From positions 1-9,894 of the forward strand of contig JAESTB010000037.1 of NCBI GenBank assembly GCA_016763815.1: a stretch of DNA of 9,894 nucleotides, written 5' to 3'. The notes below the pieces were generated by a model. That model did no database searches. It was not told where the DNA came from and saw only the letters and a list, made by a program, of their open reading frames with translations. The position numbers and the translations under genes are program-made. Every line of letters begins with the position of its first letter. Positions within the stretch are counted from its first letter, which is position 1. The stretch is from Arenicella sp. GTDB taxonomy: Bacteria > Pseudomonadota > Gammaproteobacteria > Arenicellales > Arenicellaceae. Below, piece after piece: positions 6,037-9,894 of the stretch.

Positions 6037-7323
6037 GTGCCAAAAAAAACAAATTCAAAAGAAAAGAATTCGAAGTCTAATTCGAAAAACAGAAAGAAAT
6101 CGAGATCGAAAGATGGTCGTAGATCTGTCAGTGGCTCGGCATCTAAACCGGCGACTGGTTCAAGCACTACTGGGCTAAGAACGAGTAGGCGTGATCCAAG
6201 GCTTGGCCGGCAAGCTGATAAGTTAGCGCCACAGGATAGGCCGCGAGTAAACGTCCGCAGCGAACGTGGCAATGTCCAAGGCTTTGGTCCAAGTGATGTG
6301 AGCACGGGGAAGCGCGGCGTAGAAAATTTAGCGTCTGCTCAAGCTATTGCTACACCACACGCTAATATTCCGAATAAGGTTAGCTTTGTCGAGATAGACG
6401 AAAACCACGATGGGCAACGCTTGGACAACTTTTTGATCACACATTTGAAAGGTGTTCCCAAGGCGCATATCTACAGAATTATTCGTAAGGGCGAAATTCG
6501 AGTGAATAAAGGTCGTGTCAAACAAACCACTCGGCTGAAGCAAGGAGACTCTCTTCGAATTCCGCCAATACGTCTTAGTGAAAGGTCGTTGGACGGTTTG
6601 GATGGTCAAAAGTATAGTTTTCTCGGCAAGTTGATTTTGTTTGAAGACGACGCCTTATTAATTATCAATAAGCCATGTGGTATGGCGGTTCATGCCGGTA
6701 GCGGTATAACCGTCGGCGTAATCGAAGCCTTGCGAGCTTATCGCAGTGATCTAAAATATATCGAATTAGTACATCGTCTCGATAGAGAGACGTCTGGAGT
6801 CTTGGTGTTGGCTAAAAAGGCCAGCGCGTTAAAAATACTTCATAACGACTTCAAAACAAATTCGCTTAAAAATCCTCGGTTAGACAAGCGCTATTTAACA
6901 TTAGTTAAAGGGCCATGGCTAAATGGCACTAGGCGTATTACTAAAGCACTAAATACAGATGCTCGGCGTCATGGTGAACGCTATGTTGTGGTTGATCCAA
7001 ACGGTCGTTATGCAAGCTCGATAGTGACACCAAAGTCGGTGTCCGACATAGCCTCGCTAGTTGAAGTTAAGTTGCTTACTGGCCGCACTCATCAAGTAAG
7101 GGTGCATGCGTTATCCGAGAATCACCCGGTTGCTGGAGATCAAAAATATGGCGATCAAGAATTTAATCGGAAGATGAAGTCGCAAGGTTTGTCGCGACTA
7201 TTTTTGCATGCGGCCAAGCTCACTTTTTTTCACCCAGTGACTGAAAAAAGTACCACCATTGAAGCATCGCTGCCGTCCGAGTTGACGTCGGTGCTGACTA
7301 ACTTATCTATAGAGTTTAATTAA
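6037..7323 (+). CDS. rluC: Ribosomal large subunit pseudouridine synthase RluC, with N-terminal extension
   Basis: A 428-residue RluA-family enzyme. Given its place next to rne it is most likely RluC, which in E. coli makes pseudouridines 955, 2504 and 2580 of 23S rRNA. From the GTG start, an S4 RNA-binding domain covers about 116-176 (GQRLDNFL, GVPKAHIYRIIRKGEIRVN). The catalytic domain carries HRLDRETSG with the catalytic Asp near residue 249, and LLTGRTHQVRVHA near 347. The E. coli protein has 319 residues; the surplus is about 115 N-terminal residues rich in Lys, Ser, Arg and Asn. The frame is open back to ATG 5875, but that part encloses a TATAAT promoter and has no family resemblance. 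GTG 6037 has AAGAG seven bases upstream. No ATG lies in frame between 5875 and the catalytic domain; GTG 6298 would give a more usual 341 residues but lacks an SD. The next gene starts 3 bases after the stop. Confidence 0.93.
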   Translation: MPKKTNSKEKNSKSNSKNRKKSRSKDGRRSVSGSASKPATGSSTTGLRTSRRDPRLGRQADKLAPQDRPRVNVRSERGNVQGFGPSDVSTGKRGVENLASAQAIATPHANIPNKVSFVEIDENHDGQRLDNFLITHLKGVPKAHIYRIIRKGEIRVNKGRVKQTTRLKQGDSLRIPPIRLSERSLDGLDGQKYSFLGKLILFEDDALLIINKPCGMAVHAGSGITVGVIEALRAYRSDLKYIELVHRLDRETSGVLVLAKKASALKILHNDFKTNSLKNPRLDKRYLTLVKGPWLNGTRRITKALNTDARRHGERYVVVDPNGRYASSIVTPKSVSDIASLVEVKLLTGRTHQVRVHALSENHPVAGDQKYGDQEFNRKMKSQGLSRLFLHAAKLTFFHPVTEKSTTIEASLPSELTSVLTNLSIEFN

Positions 7324-7326
7324 GCG

Positions 7327-7995
7327 ATGTATCAACTTATTATTTTCGACTGGGACGGAACCATAATGGATTCGGCGCAGAAAATTTCCAATTGCATTCA
7401 AGCTTCGGCTCGAGATGTCGGCTTAGACGTCCCGACCTCAGAACAAGCGAAGAGTATTATCGGGCTCGGCTTGTTTGAATCTATGAGGCGACTGTTTCCG
7501 GCGGCTAGTGACTCCCAAGTTAATGCCATGATCGACGCCTATAAACATCATTTTGTTACCGCTGATGGCACCGAGCAAAGGCTATTTGACGGCGTAGCAC
7601 AAGGTTTGCAGTCGCTCGAAGATAGTGGCGCGGTGTTGGCGGTCGCAACCGGCAAGTCTCGCGCAGGCCTAGACCGAGCTTTCGACGCCTTAGAGCTACG
7701 ACATCATTTTATAACCTCGCGCTGCGCCGATGAGACTCGCTCGAAGCCGCACCCGCAAATGCTGAATGAAATCCTTGATTTCACTGCGATTGAACCCGAT
7801 AAAGCTATTATGGTAGGCGATACAACATTTGATTTAGATATGGCGGAAAATGCGCAAATGGCGGGCCTCGGGGCTGGTTACGGCGTTCATTCCGAGCAAA
7901 TGCTGCTTGATTCGAAAGCGCTGGCGGTGCTGCAAAATTTTAACGATATTATTGCCTGGTTATTAGATGGGCGTGTGGAGAAGGCCTATGCCTAA
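7327..7995 (+). CDS. HAD-superfamily (IA) phosphatase, Gph-like
   Basis: A 222-residue haloacid dehalogenase-type hydrolase. All four motifs are present: motif I DWDGT with nucleophile D8 and acid/base D10, motif II ATGKS with T108, motif III lysine K140 in SKPHP, and motif IV GDTTFDLDMA with D165 and D169. The helical cap between residues about 16 and 85 includes IIGLGLFESMRRLFP, typical of subfamily IA enzymes annotated as phosphoglycolate phosphatase. The family hydrolyses small phosphomonoesters through a phospho-aspartate with Mg2+. The actual substrate is unknown, so gph is not assigned. It starts 3 bases after rluC and overlaps the Rieske gene, so it is part of one operon. A HAD gene directly after rluC is, to my knowledge, a common order in gammaproteobacteria. 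Confidence 0.92.
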   Translation: MYQLIIFDWDGTIMDSAQKISNCIQASARDVGLDVPTSEQAKSIIGLGLFESMRRLFPAASDSQVNAMIDAYKHHFVTADGTEQRLFDGVAQGLQSLEDSGAVLAVATGKSRAGLDRAFDALELRHHFITSRCADETRSKPHPQMLNEILDFTAIEPDKAIMVGDTTFDLDMAENAQMAGLGAGYGVHSEQMLLDSKALAVLQNFNDIIAWLLDGRVEKAYA

Positions 7996-8356
7996 CAAGC
8001 GCATTGGTTCTACTGAGAGCTTGCAAGAGGGTGGCAAAGGTTTGCGTTTTGATGTCAGGAGCGCTAACGGAGAAGTTATGCCGGCATTCGCGATCCACTA
8101 TGATTATCAATATTTTGCCTACCTAAATAAGTGTGGGCATATAGCGGTGCAATTAGATTACATGCCAGGTGAGTTTTTCAGTGATGACGGAGAAAGTCTG
8201 GTTTGCGCGACGCACGGCGCTGAATACGCTCCTGATACTGGCGCTTGCCAAGGCGGGCCATGCTATGGAGTCGGTTTAGAGCCGTTAGAAATATCGCAGT
8301 CAGATGGCCAATTGTTTCTCGAGAATGAAGATTTGGATATCGTTGAGAAAAAGTAA
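7988..8356 (+). CDS. Rieske [2Fe-2S] ferredoxin-like protein
   Basis: A small soluble protein of 122 residues with one Rieske domain. The cluster ligands are C49 and H51 (CGH) and C73 and H76 (CATH), followed by the proline-containing loop C87QGGPC92YG and a final strand LEPLEI. No signal peptide or membrane segment is present, so it resembles cytoplasmic Rieske ferredoxins and NirD-like subunits rather than the bc1 protein. It probably carries electrons or senses redox state; no partner oxygenase or reductase lies in the window. An ATG at 7967 is possible, but ATG 7988 is preferred: GGAGAAGG (7977-7984) precedes it closely, and its ATG overlaps the end of the HAD gene by 8 bases, as in translational coupling. 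Between the two CxH/CxxH pairs the spacing is normal, though CGHIAVQ replaces the more common CPHxGxxL. Confidence 0.9.
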   Translation: MPNKRIGSTESLQEGGKGLRFDVRSANGEVMPAFAIHYDYQYFAYLNKCGHIAVQLDYMPGEFFSDDGESLVCATHGAEYAPDTGACQGGPCYGVGLEPLEISQSDGQLFLENEDLDIVEKK

Positions 8357-8426
8357 ACTAGGCGGGCATTTGTGGCGCCAGAAAAAATTAATTTAGCAAG
8401 ATTTGAATGAACATGAGGATTATAGA

Positions 8427-9401
8427 ATGTTAGGACGAAATAAAAATACCGCTGCTTTGCCCGGCAGTCACAGCGCTCCAGTAACCTCGAGCGAAGTGAT
8501 GGAGCGCTTGGCTGAGGACTATATGAAAGACCGCAAGTGGCGCCGAGTCTTTAAGTTCATTCTGCTAGGCTTGTTTTTACTTTATATAGTAAGTGCTATT
8601 TTCCTTGCGAGCGGTGGTGCGGGCGTTAGTACTTCACAGCCGCATACGGCACTAGTAGAACTCAACGGTGTTATAAGTACCGCTCAAGGTGACGTATCGG
8701 CTGATAAGTTAAATGCAAGTCTTAAGCGAGCATTCGAGGCCAAAATGTCGAAAGGCATTGTGCTGCGAATCAACAGCCCCGGTGGGTCACCGGTTCAGTC
8801 GGACCTAATCAACGCTGAAATCGGTCGACTACGAGGCCTTTATCCAGGCAAGCCTTTGCATGTTGTGGTATCCGATGTTTGCGCATCAGGAGGCTATTAC
8901 ATCGCAGCCGCCGCTGATCAAATTTATGCTAATCCGTCGTCGATAGTCGGCTCCATTGGTGTTCGTATGGACGGTTTTGGTTTTGTTGGCGCGATGGATA
9001 AATTGGGCGTCGAGCGCCGCTCACTAACAGCGGGCGAAAATAAGGCGATTTTAGATCCGTTTTTACCGGTAAAAGAGAGCCAACAAGCACATGCTAAAGA
9101 GATGCTCGCTATTGTGCATCAACAGTTTATTAATCGGGTCAAAGCCGGGCGCGGTGAACGTTTAAGCGACAGCCCCGAAATTTTCAGTGGCTTATTTTGG
9201 AGCGGCGAGCAGGCAAAAGAGCTTGGGCTAATTGACGAATTTGGTAGCTTAGACTACGTGGCGAGAGAGGTTATTGGCCAAGAAGCAATTGTCGATTACT
9301 CTTATAAGCCTGATTTACTGACTCAGTTTGCGCAAGATCTAGGTATCTCAATTGGTGCCAAGGTGGTCAGCGCATTTGGTGGTCAGTTGAAGCTAAATTA
9401 G
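8427..9401 (+). CDS. sppA: Signal peptide peptidase SppA-type (S49) membrane protease
   Basis: A 324-residue single-domain S49 serine protease, the short form like B. subtilis SppA rather than the 67-kDa tandem E. coli form. A cytoplasmic N-terminus of about 40 residues leads to one membrane anchor (about 43-61, FILLGLFLLYIVSAIFLA). The catalytic domain follows, with LRINSPGGSP (113-122), nucleophile S154 in ASGGYYIAAAAD, GSIGV (175-179) and general-base Lys K206 in GENKAILDPF. The 52-residue Ser-Lys distance equals that of the B. subtilis enzyme. The family degrades leftover signal peptides and other membrane peptides, on the outer face of the inner membrane. The frame is open from TTG 8403, but ATG 8427 has GAGG 8 bases upstream and is chosen. 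A 70-base gap separates it from the Rieske gene, with no clear terminator, so co-transcription is likely. Confidence 0.93.
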   Translation: MLGRNKNTAALPGSHSAPVTSSEVMERLAEDYMKDRKWRRVFKFILLGLFLLYIVSAIFLASGGAGVSTSQPHTALVELNGVISTAQGDVSADKLNASLKRAFEAKMSKGIVLRINSPGGSPVQSDLINAEIGRLRGLYPGKPLHVVVSDVCASGGYYIAAAADQIYANPSSIVGSIGVRMDGFGFVGAMDKLGVERRSLTAGENKAILDPFLPVKESQQAHAKEMLAIVHQQFINRVKAGRGERLSDSPEIFSGLFWSGEQAKELGLIDEFGSLDYVAREVIGQEAIVDYSYKPDLLTQFAQDLGISIGAKVVSAFGGQLKLN

Positions 9402-9419
9402 CCGACTTACGGTTACAGA

Positions 9420-9460
9420 CTGGCAAGGCTGATAAATAGGCTTGCCAGCGAGGTTATCAG
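9420..9460. promoter_or_regulatory. Two interlocked inverted repeats between sppA and the convergent gene
   Basis: The first repeat is CTGGCAAG (9420-9427) with CTTGCCAG (9441-9448). The second is CTGATAA (9429-9435) with TTATCAG (9454-9460). Both are perfect, and the left arm of the second lies in the loop of the first, so the RNA could form either hairpin or an H-type pseudoknot. The location between convergent stop codons suggests a role at the transcript ends, but there is no adjoining T run on either strand. Confidence 0.55.
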
Positions 9461-9476
9461 TGGTCTATCCATCGCG

Positions 9477-9894
9477 TCACTTTGTGCTTTTTTTACTAAA
9501 TTTTAACTGTAACCTTGCGAGCTGCAGATAGATCTCGGCAATCACTCGTTGCCACGTATATTGCAGACCTGCAAAACCGCTCAGAGCTAAGCCTTTTACC
9601 ATAAGCGTGTATGGGATCACCGCTAATGGGGCAATCCCCAAGTAACGTAAGCGGTCAGGCCAGGACAAGTTTTGCCAGGCCGCCCCGGCGAGTTTTTTAG
9701 CTTCTTGAGTTGCATATTTGCGTTGCGAGACCAACCAGCGGCCATAGGGTTTTCGGTCGTCATGCTGCATGCATTGTTGAAGCTTGAGAACCAAGCCATT
9801 GATCGCCACCCGCTGAGTATGCCCACCGCGCAGGTAATGTGCTGATTGACGCCGATACAGCGAGGTTCTTGGCGGGTAAAGAGAGCCTTTCAGC
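9477..9894 (-). CDS. Family 2 glycosyltransferase, C-terminal part (runs off right edge)
   Basis: The frame ends at TGA 9479-9477 and is open to the right edge, giving 138 C-terminal residues; a GTG at 9809 is internal. The visible part reads PPRTSLYRR, YLRGGHTQRV, HDDRKPYGRWLVSQRKYATQ, then a hydrophobic stretch (about LGIAPLAVIPYTLMVKGL) and GLQYTWQRVIAEIYLQL, ending in a basic tail. From memory this pattern (GGHTQR, HDDRKPxxRWxxxQxxYA) marks the C-terminal part of GT2 enzymes with a membrane-associated end that act in lipopolysaccharide or exopolysaccharide assembly. The N-terminal GT-A core with the DxD motif lies outside the window, so the assignment rests on this tail alone. It is convergent with sppA, 75 bases apart. 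Confidence 0.72.
   Translation of the reverse strand, partial: LKGSLYPPRTSLYRRQSAHYLRGGHTQRVAINGLVLKLQQCMQHDDRKPYGRWLVSQRKYATQEAKKLAGAAWQNLSWPDRLRYLGIAPLAVIPYTLMVKGLALSGFAGLQYTWQRVIAEIYLQLARLQLKFSKKSTK

Noticed and set aside
6015..6305. A 96-codon minus-strand frame rich in Phe and Leu
   Set aside because: It is the antisense of the Lys/Ser/Asn-rich RluC extension, whose composition makes antisense Phe/Leu-rich frames automatically.
8403..8426. TTG start for sppA, eight codons upstream
   Set aside because: ATG 8427 has GAGG at ideal distance; the TTG has only weak purine context.

Overview
The window looks like chromosomal DNA of a marine-type gammaproteobacterium of moderate GC. The main reason is the divergent pair rne (RNase E) and rluC (23S rRNA pseudouridine synthase). 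Here rluC is followed by a HAD phosphatase, a Rieske protein and an SppA-type S49 peptidase. The first two and the last of these follow rluC in pseudomonads and relatives, as far as I recall. No species can be named from the sequence alone. There is no sign of a phage, IS element, CRISPR array, tRNA or rRNA.

Layout. Positions 1-4837 are read on the minus strand: rne, then an asparagine-synthetase-type amidotransferase (asnB), then a family 4 glycosyltransferase whose start overlaps the end of asnB and which runs off the left edge. Positions 4838-6036 are a 1.2-kb non-coding divergent region. It holds the rne leader, with several hairpins, and the promoter of rluC. Positions 6037-9401 are read on the plus strand as a compact run rluC, HAD phosphatase, Rieske protein, sppA. 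A convergent family 2 glycosyltransferase (9477-9894, minus strand) enters from the right edge.

How the genes fit together. The centre concerns RNA: RNase E for mRNA decay and rRNA processing, RluC for 23S rRNA modification. Both proteins carry long polar, basic, disordered-looking extensions, at the C-terminus of RNase E and the N-terminus of RluC. The two flanks carry surface-polysaccharide functions (amidotransferase plus GT4 on the left, GT2 on the right), so a conserved housekeeping block sits between glycan genes.

Starts were changed where the sequence argued for it: rluC to GTG 6037, because a TATAAT promoter lies just upstream inside the longer reading frame; the Rieske gene to ATG 7988; sppA to ATG 8427. 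The most interesting non-coding signals are the predicted hairpin-rich rne leader of about 350 nt, a perfect 14-bp hairpin at the predicted 5' end of the asnB transcript, and two interlocked inverted repeats after sppA. No clearly new defence, mobile or metabolic system is visible.
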